Assembly: GCA_030141605.1 (NCBI GenBank)
Contig: JAQGDQ010000024.1
Coordinates: 141,501 to 205,500, forward strand
DNA from: Tubiluchus corallicola
Lineage: Eukaryota > Priapulida > Priapulimorpha > Priapulimorphida > Tubiluchidae
DNA length: 64,000 nt
Reading direction: 5' to 3'
Made by a program: the position numbers and the translations under genes. Positions 41,201 through 52,600 of this stretch are shown piece by piece. How positions within the stretch are numbered: the first letter of the stretch is position 1; the number at the start of each line of letters is the position of its first letter. Under the pieces are notes generated by a model. It made no database searches. It saw only the letters and a program-made list of their open reading frames with translations, and was not told where the DNA came from.

Positions 41201-44200
41201 TTTTTTCAATACACAGCTTCAACTTTTACAAGATTTAACTTCCGATGTTCATCAGAATCAAGACTTTATGAAAATGCCATTAACAGTCCTAAACTGCACA
41301 TTTGCTCACATTCACATACATGTTTACTTGTCTTAAAAAGGCAGATCTTTCAGAATGTCTAGAAAAACCTAAGACGCAAGTGATGCAAGAGCATTTTCAA
41401 CAAGTTTGCAAAACATTTACATTGAAAAATCAATTTCACAGTGGTCAACCTGGTACAAAAATGCTCTAAACCAGCAGCTTTCATTAAAAGAATTATAAAA
41501 TTATAATTGTCAATAAATTATAATTGTACCTACCTGAAGCAAAGCGATGAAAAGAAAGAAGATGTTGGCATAACGACGAAATTGTTCAAAAAGGAACTTT
41601 GGTAAAAACGTCACAAAACTGTACTTAGCTGTGCTGAAAATAATGTGGAAATTGCTAAAATATACGTAAGCCAGTCAAAGTTTTGCCATTTTATTATTAA
41701 TATAGCAAAGAAAATCATAAATAATATAGGCCTAAGCTGTTAATAATACACTAAAAACATTACTATGTAATTTTTTTTTATTTCAAATTCTACTGATTTC
41801 TGAAGATTCAATCTGTTGTTTAGATTTTACACTGATAGATTTCCAGCATAGAAAATAAATTTAACAGATTTTCAAGAAAAACAGTTTTAAAATATGCACA
41901 TTATTCATACTTTCAACTATCTAATAATAAAATAATAATAGTAGAATGGTTTATTGTCTCTTTAGAGATCACACATACAAGTAACAACAACTTTCAAATA
42001 TAACTTGTGAGATGGAATGACAGAGAGGACCATACGGTCATCACTGCTGTCATCCCATGTTAAGGTGGCTAATGCTGCTGTGAAGGTGGCTAATGTTACT
42101 ATGCTTATTTATAAAAAAACTTAGAAATGAAAAAATCATAACAGTTGCATACTGAACGAAACTTAACTAAAACAAATTTCAAGCAAAACAAAATCATAAC
42201 AAATCAAAATAATATCAACATAAAAAATCAAACGAAAATGCAATTGCAATAATACATGCAAGCAATGAAAAACAAAAGGAATCAAAGCAACGGAATTATT
42301 TTAAATGCCAAAATTTCATACTAGAAACTCAAAATGCTTCATGCAATTTTAATATCTCTTATAATATACATTCAATAAAGTTACTGACTAGACAGTTGAT
42401 CAACTTTTATTTAGAGTTATCTAAATCAACATGGTCTATATTTTAACAAAATTACATGAGAAACAAAATTCAAATTTCAAAATTATAATTATTTAAATCA
42501 GTGAAAAAAATTCTTTTTTCATGTGGAACATAGTAGAAAGGCACAAAATATACTATAAAGAAAGAAACAAAAGGTGAATGACATTAATAGAGTAAATATT
42601 ATATCGTTATTCTATATGTATTAATCAAAGACTTTTTCTATTGTTTCTTAAATGATTTATACGACAGATTTCTTAAGTTTGTGTTTAGAATATTCCAGAT
42701 CAATGTGCTTTGACACCGTAATGACCTTTGACCTAATTTGAAGTTGAACCTTGGTAGAAAAAGAAAGCCTGATATAACAGCTCTAGTGGTGTATGAGTGT
42801 ATATTAGAAAGTTTTGTGTAATAGCTATTAGACAATGGAGGAGAATGGAGGAAGTTATATTTATGCCTAAACTTTGCAAGTTCTAGTTTATATACCTCTT
42901 CTACTTTTAAAATTTCTAATATATAATAATATTGTGTTACATATTCCCCGTGAGGCGCATTAGCAATTATTTTAACGATGTGATTCTGGATTACTGTCTA
43001 TGGATTTAATGAACTAGAAGCTGCTGTACCCCCAAGCGAGGACAGAGTAACTTATAAATGGATATGCTAAAAACTATCATCTAGTTAACCTATTCATCAA
43101 AATAGCTTTAGTAAATATTTTTTGGTTTCTATGCTTTACGTTCAACAAAATAGCAATATACAGCCACCAGCATACCAATATAAAATACAATTTTTTCCTG
43201 ATATCTAAACTTGTAAGCTTATACAACATTGATATGTGGCAATATACATAATGCACATATGCACTTGTTATATGTGTATACGCACACTGTATTTAATTAA
43301 CTAAAATAAAATTATTACTGGTTACATTAGATTTTTAAACCAACCTGACTTTGTTGGTGCAGAACTGTATGGGCTGCTCTTTATTTATAAAGATAACTCT
43401 CTGTTCTGCTGATTCGTTAACCTCGGTGATTCCAGATGTCCTATCATCTTCATCATCTAACAAAATAAGATGTAATAAAAAATAAACTTGTGATGTACTG
43501 TGAAACTCTGCCAATATTTTGTCTCATGCACCACATTAGCAACAGGCAGCAAGTCTTTTATGTTGTACAAGCAGTCCAAGAATTGCAACAACATAACAAT
43601 CAATAAGACAAGCTCTAAATCATCACTGACATTGTAGGTGCACAAATCTAAGCTAAGCAGTTTCTAAACAAGAAATGTTTAAAATGAATTTGATGTGAGT
43701 TTTTTAAATGCACATGGTAATAAGTGGAATTTAAGTTAACATCTCATTTTTTAATAAATGGTTTTCTCTAAAAAAATGAAAAGTAGAATGTTTCGTTGAA
43801 ATTTGAGTTGAATCTATATGAAGCATTTTCATAATTATATTATGAACTGCAAATGTCAAAATTACTAGTATATAATAAGAAGTGAATATAACAATTATAA
43901 GTTCGTGAGAAGTGAACTTAAAGGTGTGCACTTAGTACAACTTTACATTTTAACAAGCAAAGATGCGATTTTAGTCCTGCATTCTATACCCAAATAGGGT
44001 AAGAAGAGTAGAAGACTAAAATTGTGTTTGCAAGAAAAAAAGACCAAGCATTCAATTCATTAAAAGTATAACTTCTTCAAATTTAGAGATTTTGACGAGC
44101 TGAATAAAATAGCTCCTGGTGCTGGTAAGACTGTAGTATCCAGGCAGTATTGGGTGTGCTATTGATTTTCTTCCACCTCGTTTAACTGCTTAGCTATCCA

Positions 44201-46423
44201 TAACAGCTCTTGTCTAACACTCTGGGACTGACATCTGTTTTACAAGCTAACAAGACTCTGAGGGTTTCATCAACTCAACAGCTGCAGTCCAGCTTTAAGG
44301 TCATATTTGATTCGCCTTGAACAATAATTCCATCTCCAATTGAATCTTCAGAAAAATTATTTCATTTTGGTCAGAATGTTAACAATTTCTGCACAGTTTC
44401 AACCAGTAGATAAGACAAGATTTGTTTTTGCTTTTGAAAAAAATTCTTTCTCTTTTTAGAATTAACTTTGTTTTTCACATTTATGTTAACACTGTAAGAA
44501 TCTACTCTGGAGTATCCAAATAACAAGTTATAGTAGTTTCCTTTTCAAAAATTTTGCTTGATTTAGTGGGAAACCAGCATCTTTTTAACATGGCTTTTTC
44601 ATTTTAAAAACTCACATGAAAGTCATTTTACAACTACAGCATTTAATAATACAAATTACAAACTCACAAAGCACAAGAACTACAAAAATTAGTTAATAAT
44701 TTTACATTCAAGTTGTTAGTAGACATATAGATAACTCGCATAACTTGTGAATGACACATCTATCCCTAAGATGTGTAATGGGATGAAGCATATATGCACA
44801 CTACAACAGTGTTTCTCAACATTGGTCTTTTGACTCTATTTGGGGTTGTCTAACCATTTGCATGGGGTCGTGATTATACACCAGTATTTTCAAAAATGAA
44901 AATATTTCCAAGCACCAGCCTCTTATGATATACGACGTAACAGCTGGCGGAGTGAGTAAACAATATAGTAATATTTATAGCTATGCATCTATTGCATACA
45001 TTATTGTAACTTTTCACACAATACTATTTCCTATAATTTTCTGTTAAACTTTTAGGCACTCTTAGCAAACATTTTAGCAGAAGCAAGATCAAAGTATAAA
45101 AGTTGTTATTGGCAATAAACAAAGAGAAGGTTCATACTTCACACTGATTTAGATAAGTTTTCATTCAATTTGAATAACTGAATTTTTTAAAACAGAACAG
45201 CTTTATCCGGGTAAACAGTTTTTCAATTATTATTAAGAAGAACACCTTTGTTTGATGAAACAGATTTTTAATCATTTTAAATAGCACAGCTTTGTTAAAA
45301 AACAGAACTTTGTTTAATTACTTCACTTATGATATCCAGGTTTCATAAGGACATGAATTTCAGTCATTGGATAGGTCGAATCTTAACTCCACTTGGATAA
45401 AATCATTTTGTCCACTTAAAACTGATTTAAATACTAGTTTTACTGCAGAGGCCTACTATATTGTTTTAATAAAAAAGTTTGTCCAATTTTTCCATCATTA
45501 GGCCTACTATCAATAATCAGCATACCATAACAGCAAAGTATGCAAAGATATGACATAAGCTAGTTTAGGCACAAGAGCACTAATACAGTAGTATTTATTG
45601 TATATTTATGCATGGGGTGCAATTATAATTTAAGATCTTTGGTATACATGAAAAGTTGCCATGGTCAAGGATAACATCACTTATTGATAGAAAATTTAAT
45701 AATGTCATGAAAAATTTTGGGATCCTTGACTAGGGTACAATGTAGTTGAGGGAGTGCGAAGAGTAGCAGCTCCAACTGATCAAAAAGCTGTAAGTTGTCT
45801 TCGACCTTGTATTCAACACTCATTGTAATTATTATATAAATATATCTACAACCAATGCAGCTCAACTTGATAAGTTTTTATAACTACACTGTTGTATAAC
45901 ACTCAGAAGTAAATTGCTTAAACCTCAATGTCACACAATACGTCAATACCTTAAACTTCAAAAGAAGACTCTTCGGGTGCTAATGTTGTAAATACGTCAT
46001 TTAAGTGTATGACTATAATTACACTAGATTTGGATATAATTAGAGTAGATTAGGTAATTAATTTATTTTTCTCCTTCAGTTTACATTATACAGCAATAAA
46101 CTCAAAAAACACAAAGCACAATGGAAATAGAGTGGTGAAAACTAATGGTTAAGCAGTCAACCACAAAAATTTTTAATAACTAATACTATGATGTGCAAAC
46201 TGATCGTAGACCTTTTACTGAAACATAAGAGAAAGCTACCAAACCGGATAGCTAACCTAGTTAGTACGCACTAGTAACTAGCTGGTCCAAAATCACAATA
46301 ATGCTAAAAAACACCAGATAAAAATAACCTCCTAAATCATTACTGTGCACTACAACTAACAAAATTACCTTCGTCAAGGCGCTGCCCATCTTGAATGTGA
46401 AGCTTTTTTGATATTCCCGACAT
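23211..46423 (-). CDS. ATP8A1: ATP8A-type phospholipid flippase (P4-ATPase), 32 exons, 1149 residues, complete
   Basis: This P4-ATPase moves aminophospholipids to the cytosolic leaflet, normally with a CDC50 partner. Exons, 5' to 3' on the minus strand: 46423-46369, 43456-43345, 41633-41534, 40318-40220, 39749-39704, 39492-39378, 38640-38443, 37784-37673, 37207-37042, 36038-35911, 35566-35489, 35228-35140, 34660-34485, 34165-34083, 33899-33850, 33420-33351, 33228-33144, 32800-32661, 32324-32121, 31927-31835, 31557-31475, 31291-31186, 30359-30282, 30005-29895, 29615-29541, 29311-29189, 28363-28285, 27030-26969, 26690-26634, 26257-26061, 25613-25432, 23308-23211. All junctions are GT-AG and the phases close. 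Landmarks: DGET dephosphorylation motif at 190-193, M4 PISL at 357-360, phosphorylated Asp410 in DKTGTLT, KGA nucleotide-site motif, [15 protein letters not shown] at 786-791, and a C-terminal GYAFS motif of the autoinhibitory tail. Human ATP8A1 is 1164 residues as I recall; the GYAFSQ...VYDTTK tail is specific to the ATP8A class. It cannot be assigned to A1 or A2 because an invertebrate gene may predate that split. An in-frame TAA lies a few codons upstream of the ATG. Confidence 0.95.
36157..36571. mobile_element. Non-autonomous TIR element, copy 1, in ATP8A intron 9
   Basis: Left end CAGACATGCCAAC and the reverse complement of the right end CAGACCTGCCAAC form 13-base terminal inverted repeats with one mismatch, 415 bases apart. 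The interior has no transposase. A second, more diverged copy lies at 48493-48986, sharing the ends and long internal blocks, for example GCCTAATGCGT, GGTAGT/GGTACTGATG and ATTAAGGCAA. Two independent copies make it a real repeat family. The superfamily is not assigned; I see no clear target duplication. Confidence 0.65.
41926..43030 (-). mobile_element. 5'-truncated LINE (CR1/L2-like) in ATP8A intron 2
   Basis: On the minus strand from about 42960 to 42640 the sequence encodes a long open stretch resembling the C-terminus of CR1/L2-type reverse transcriptases. It has [15 protein letters not shown], then HSYTTR, then the [20 protein letters not shown] end that matches the family's LWN-LP...S-FK-LK signature. 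Downstream is about 700 bases of 3' UTR ending near 41945 with an ACAATAAACCATTC stretch and a (TAT)n tail. The reverse transcriptase core is absent. It lies in the same orientation as the host gene. Confidence 0.65.
44807..44890 (+). mobile_element. hAT-like terminal segment (one end only)
   Basis: CAGTGTTTCTCAACATTGGTC followed by TTTGGGGTTGTC and CATGGGGTCGTG resembles the start of hAT elements, which often begin CAGTG(G/T)TTCTCAACC. It lies in ATP8A intron 1. No matching right end was found, so the element's extent is unknown and it may be a broken relic. Confidence 0.4.
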
Positions 46424-47049
46424 CCGTGCAACATCAGTTATCGGCTGCCTTTAATTCACAAGTCATAACTAGCAATCTTTTACCAAATATTCCCAACAAT
46501 CTGCAAGAAAATGCCGGAAAACAAATTTCCCTCCACCATATTGAAACCACCCTCACTCCTCAGTGCCCAGTCTCACAATCAATCATAAGCTTTAAGCATG
46601 GCTGCAAGCCGCAAGCGCTTGATAGTGTTGCCAGATAGAAGAAATTTTTTTCTAAAGGGTAAAAAAGGCAAGAATATAATTATGTCTAAAAAAACTTTCC
46701 ATACAAAGTTATACCATTTTATATTACACTTACCTGTTTGAAAGACACATATGTAAAAATTCTTAATAATTTAAATCGTTCCCACCAGCTGGTAAAACGT
46801 CACTGTTTCGATCACTATCCCAGTGCATGTGGAGATCGAGATAATTATAATAAAAAGAACACATTTTCCAAAGTCCGTTATACAAAAAGCTAATATGGCT
46901 CGTGTATCGGAATCCCAATTAAAAATCTTTAATTGTACCAGCTAGAAATTAATCCACAAAAGAACTACGGACTGAGTCATGGACAAAATTAAATAGCGAA
47001 ATAAAAAAGAGGCATGTACGTAGAATGTGGTCTGGCTTAAAATATTCTG

Positions 47050-47245
47050 TTAGTGTTATGTTGTGTTGCGCTGCCCTATGTGCATAATACATACTGTAAC
47101 TATTGTGGTACTATAACTACGTTAAGCTTAGTTGTACTACATGTTATGCCACGTTATGTGTTATGTTATAATATGTTATGCTATGTTATATGTTACATTG
47201 TTATGTAATTAAGTTATGTTATGTTACCTTACCTTACTTTACGTA
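47050..47245 (+). repeat. Degenerate TTATG-type satellite
   Basis: Variants of the five-base unit TTATG (GTTATGTTATG, TTATGCTATG, ACCTTACCTTAC) recur for about 200 bases with many substitutions. It lies between the ATP8A and EXOSC9 promoters. Confidence 0.65.
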
Positions 47246-47292
47246 TATAATGATATTATGTAATTTATGTTTTGTTATGTCATGGCATCCTA

Positions 47293-47552
47293 AGGAGCAC
47301 AACAATATTGTGACACCAATGTTGTGACAACATGGAAATGTGGATTTGCTACAATACTGTACCAATATTTTTAACAATATGTGTAAAGCATGTCTTTCCA
47401 ACATTGGATGAAAATATTGGTTCAATGTTGTTCTAATATTGGACAAAAATATCCAATATTGTACCAACGTGATGACAATATTTTTCTGAACCTATTTTTT
47501 GTCGAGATCCTGATAAGATCGTAACCGTATGGTGACAATATTGTGTGCTGCC
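47293..47552. mobile_element. Small inverted-repeat (MITE-like) element rich in CAATATTG
   Basis: Left end AGGAGCACAACAATATTGTG and the reverse complement of the right end GGCAGCACACAATATTGTC match imperfectly, 260 bases apart. The interior repeats CCAATATT/AATATTGG and CAATGTTG palindromic cores about ten times. It is non-coding. It could equally be an expanded palindromic satellite; no target duplication was verified. Confidence 0.45.
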
Positions 47553-47784
47553 TGGTATGTCACCTCATGTTATAAAAGCAAATATATTTGTATTCGCGTC
47601 GAATGCAAGGTACGCGCACGCGATTAAATATTTTGGTAAGAAATAAATTGATGTAAAATTGTCTAACGTTAGACCAAGTAAAAGAGACCCTTCATACACT
47701 TTGGCCTTCATGCACATTGGAAACAAAGTTGGCAATCCTGCACTGTACACATGTACTCCGTTATTTTGGTGCATCACGAGCATC

Positions 47785-47865
47785 ATGGCTGCAGCCGCTA
47801 TTAAAATTTTTAGTGTTAACGCATGGGTTAGCAATTTTCATATGCGTACCATAGTAGTCATTTAA
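47785..47865 (+). other. Upstream ORF in the EXOSC9 5' leader
   Basis: An ATG in the context CATCATGGCTGC opens a 26-codon frame that ends 20 bases before the EXOSC9 start, in a different frame. If the transcript begins upstream of 47785 it would precede the main start codon. The sequence before the main ATG (TTCATTTTAG) also resembles a splice acceptor, so the leader may be spliced and the upstream frame removed. No function is claimed. Confidence 0.35.
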
Positions 47866-47885
47866 CAGTCTCGTTCATTTTAGAA

Positions 47886-49634
47886 ATGAAAGAAACGCCT
47901 TTATCAACGTGTGAGCGAACCTTTATTTTGAATGCCATCAAGGAGAACTTGGTAATGTTTCATGAAAAAAGGCTGTTTGATTATTACGAATTAAAAACTA
48001 TTATTTGTAAGTTTGGCGAATTTTCATTAGCAAAGTGCTAGCACAGTCTAGACTTGTTTTATAATTCCTGGTGCTTCTAAAACAAGCATTGGTTACAATG
48101 TGTCACTAGTTTCAAATTCAGTTTTAAGTCGGCCATTAGAAAATGGTCTGAGGGTTCTCTTAGTCTTACTTAGTTCTCTATGAGATAACCAGAATCCATC
48201 TTAAACTCATGGAACAAGTTTCAACACTATGCTACCAAAAGTCTCTTGCTGGTGTGGTGAGTTTGACAATGACAACATGATAAGTTGTGATACCTTCCTA
48301 GGTTGGTTTCATTTTTCTTGTGTAAATTTAACATCGGCAGAAGCTGCAGTTGGCCCAGCAGGTAACTGAAACACTCAGCTGTTGCAGTGCTCAAGTAGAG
48401 TTCAAGTAGATGCTCTGCTTAGTTGTTACTAAATGCAAGAATTAATTAAATCTTTGGTCGACATTTGTCATCAACACTTGCACAGGATACAACAGACTTG
48501 TTAACCATTTGACATAAAACTGAGCGTGAAATGTAGAAAACCCCTGGCAGGTGTCCAAGGGAGCAAACTATGCCCCTGAGCATTTTACTTTTTTAGTATC
48601 GAAATCAAATTAACAAAAAATTAAGGCAAGAAAAAATAAAAAAATGAAGGTAATATTTGGGTACTACTGAAATTTCTTATGATGTTATTGCAATTCACAG
48701 TGATTTGTATGTAAATATGTTGTTATGTACACATGGAAAAAGCTCAATATCACCCAAAAATACTTAATTTTTAATTTTGGCTTTTTTGTAACATACATCG
48801 TTAGAGTCATGCCACTGTATTAAGAGTAATACTACTAATTGTGTTGTTGTTGGTACTGATGACAAAGGAAGCCAGGTAATTTGCAAACTTGCTAATGCTA
48901 GTGAAGTTGTGGAATATGTGAGAACTGAAATTTGATTAGTGTGTGCGTGTGACATATGCCTAATGCGTTGGGAGTTCGCAGGTCTTCTACTAAGGTATTT
49001 TTAATGGTGGTAGCAACTGTCACGTAGCTTCGAGATATTCTCTCATTCACTAGGGATGGGACAAAACTTTGCTATTTGGGTACTTCAGATTTTGAATCCG
49101 AATCGAACCTTTAATTCCATTATGCCCCCCCGTTTTAATTTAATTGCTTCGGATGTCCGAAATGCAAAGCAGTTTTCATAATTTGTGTTTAATGTACTCA
49201 GTTTAGGAGCAAATCCACTGTTAACTAGTTCTTGTGAAATTTACTTAATTTCCCTTCTTACTGGTTTAATAAAAGTTCAATTTTTGCGATGTGCACCTCG
49301 CCCTGCTGGCACTTTTAATATGATTGCGAAATTCCGTAAATGTTATGCACCACATAATAATTCACCAACTCAATGCCCGATTGATGTTATATATTTTCAA
49401 CAGTGACAGAACTTACACATAAGTTTTTGGTTATTGGGCTTCTAAACACAAACAATATTTTAGCACCTATTGAGTTTAATTTCCTTTTTGCTTTCTAAAC
49501 TGTTTTGACTTAGTTCAAAATAAGAAAGTACAGTCATAAAATTTCTCTGACTTCTTTTGTGCATAGGTCCACTCACATTTTGCGTAGTAATAACATTATC
49601 TTCTACATGGCATAAATAAAGATATATGTTTATA

Positions 49635-49667
<33 letters not shown>

Positions 49668-52600
49668 ACTGCAACTGATACTAAACTGATCCTAAGGTGA
49701 AAAGCCTAACTAACATTAAGTTACAAGATTCAGACTGAATTTGGTATTGAAAATTAAGAGTGAATTAAGGATTTACATTCGATTTGGTTCTGGAAATGAA
49801 GCAAAAAGCAAAAATGGGCTTCAGATTCGATTCATTTTGCAAATTTAAGCTTCGTGCCACCCCTATTGTCCACAGCTATGCATTGCTCATTTTTTAAAAT
49901 ACTTCTGATTAATTTGTAACAGTGCTGTTGTGATAACTTCTGCTGCTGCTGTTACTTTCTCCACTATGACCAGCAATGATGATCAGTGAGGAATGCATAG
50001 TTTCAAGCAAGAATGTGTAATGTAATAAAATAAACAACTTTGTTTTACAGAGGCTAGATGGCCGTCAGGTATATGATTACAGGCAAATCACTATTACTTA
50101 TGGTATTGATAGAGGATGCTGCCAAGTTTCACTTGGAAAGACACGGTAGTTTTGAAATTAAACCTCTTTTGAACTGTAATGTGCAATTCTGTCTCTGCTT
50201 ATATTTTGCGGCAATTTATAAATTTGGTCATGCTACAGCCTGCATTTTGAAGTGAGGACCTGTGGATTACTTTTTTTATTTAACTCTTAAACATAATTTT
50301 GGTCAAGTGAAGATAGCTGTTAATTATATCTGAACTATTTAATAAAATTAACAACATTGATGTTTTAGAAAAGATGCTAGTACTAAGCTGAGGCTGTGAT
50401 TATGACTGGAAATGATGACATTGTAATAATTTACTTATAAATTGTAATTTTTTAATCAATGTCTGTAAAAAGATTTATTTTGGATATGTGTATACACAAG
50501 ATAGTTATAAATCAGTGCTAAACACTAAAGCAACTTTGTTATTTTAGTTTTTTTGTCTTTTAGAGTTTTAGCTCAAGCATCTTATGAAGTAGTTGCCCCA
50601 AAGCAAACAAGACCAAATGAAGGAATGCTGTATATCAATTTGGAATTATCTCCAATGGCATGCCCGAGTTTTGAAGTTGGACGGTTTGTTGCTAAACTGT
50701 ATTACATAGTAACACCCAGATCCACTGTATAATTTCAAAGATTTTACACCTATTTAAATGTAGGAAGCTGCGAATGTAATTTTCATAGTTAAGTGTTGTT
50801 TTTCTTGTTTTCTTCCTTGATTGTGTATACCTGGTATTCTTGAATATAAAGTCCATGATAAAACTGTGTTAAATCGAGGATAATAAATTAATTTTCCCTA
50901 TTTGCTAGGCCATCTGATTATAGTGTAGAAATCAATCGGGCATTAGATCGCTGTCTACGGGACTCGCGTTGCTTGGATTTGGAATCGCTGTGTATATCAG
51001 CTGGAGAAAAAGTAACTTATTACTAAATTGCTTTAATTTCAGTAGATTCTTCAGAATATTATATAGACCTATTTAATTGCCAGTTTCTGTAATGTGGACA
51101 GTGGCGTAGCTAAAGAATGGTGGGTCTTTTCAGAGGGCACTTTTCAGAGGGTGGCACTTTGATCAAGTGCATTGAAAAAGTTGATTCTGTAGAAAGACAC
51201 TCCTCAGATAATTCAATTGCCCAGGAAAAGTAATGCTTGTAGCACTTATTGCCAAAAGTTTCTGGCAAAGGAAGATGATAATGTATCACTGATAGTTAGT
51301 ACAGTAGGCACCGCTTAATAGACTCACAGTTAATAGACTCAATCACTTAATTGACTCAAAAACGCCTGGGACGGGCCGCTTCTATTCAAATATACATAAA
51401 AACTATGTAACTATGTAAACACGTAAATGACGCAAATAACTCTGCATAATTGGCTCAATATTTTTCCTTCACCTACTTAAAATAAGATATTTGTATGTGC
51501 CAAAAGAGCCTTTCCTACTTTTATGTTGTCTTTACTTCCTTTTGTGCACTATGTTTTCAGAAACAATCATGTTAAGTACCGTTTTGTTTGTAAGAAGGTA
51601 TGTTTATCATGCACTAATACGCTAGCGTAGGGGTTTTGCTTTGAATCTGTTACCCGCTGGCCCACGTTACCCAAAGAATTTCTGGAAGCTAAACATTTAC
51701 TCACTTGCCTAGCAGTTTCCTTTTCATGCTCTTGTTGCAAATCACGCTTTCAGGCGTAATGAGTTAACAGTCAAAGATGCAGATACAGTAATCAGCTGGT
51801 ATTCCTTGTGACTTACAAGAGTAAACATTGTACAACAAATAAGGGCAATGTAAGTGAGCAGACGATTCAGAACTGTTTTAGTCACACACAACAACAGATT
51901 TTCAACATTTTTATAATTACGAGAACTTTGTTGGCCAACTTCTTTGGGAAAAAATGAAGAAGCCGACTTTGAAAATTTTTTTGTAATTTTTGCAAATAAA
52001 CAGACTTAGAAAAGTCTGTGATTTAGAAAAGTATACTTTTTAATTTATTGCTAATTCACTTATATAAATTAATATTTTAAATTTTTTTCTAATTTTTAAC
52101 TGCACAAAGGAATTTAGGCATTAATTCGTTTATAAAATTCATTAAACACCTTTGCAGTGCATAGTAAGCTGATGACACATAGTTCTATACCTGTAATTGG
52201 TTAATAGGTTCAGTCAGTTAACTGGATCAAAAAAACATGTCGGTCCCAAAGTGAATCTATTAAGCAGAGCCTACTCTAATTTATTAGCTTTGTAATATTT
52301 ACATAGTCATTCACTCTCTACTTTCATAGTTTCTTCACAGTACATGTTTTGTGTTAACTGACGCTTTGCGAAACAAATACATATACATAATCTTTGCTCT
52401 GTTAACATTTGAAGAAGCTGTAAAATGATATAGCTTTTGCTTTTTGAAGCGTGTAGGGTGAATTTGTTTCAACGTTTACTAGTACTTTTAATGCTTTATC
52501 ATTCTACCAATTTTTCTACACATGAAGCGAACAGAAGTGAAGGGTGCTTCTTTTTGAAAGAGGAAAAAGGCTCGAGAGGAATTGTTAAAAAAGAGTGAAG

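Larger units (their letters stand above)
46424..47885. promoter_or_regulatory. Head-to-head intergenic region of ATP8A and EXOSC9
   Basis: The start codons of the two divergent genes lie 1.46 kb apart, so both promoters should fall here. No TATA box or CRE is clear. A small CpG-bearing patch at about 47594-47625 and ATCATGGCTGC at about 47782-47792 (weak YY1-like) lie nearest EXOSC9; GCATGGCTGC near 46597 is near ATP8A. The centre is taken up by a TTATG satellite and an inverted-repeat element, which separate the two promoter sides. Confidence 0.45.

Noticed and set aside
46598-46740. Basic 47-codon plus-strand ORF beginning MAASRKR near the ATP8A promoter
   Set aside because: It is short, with an AT-rich tail and no known match. 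It could be a leader peptide but nothing supports translation.
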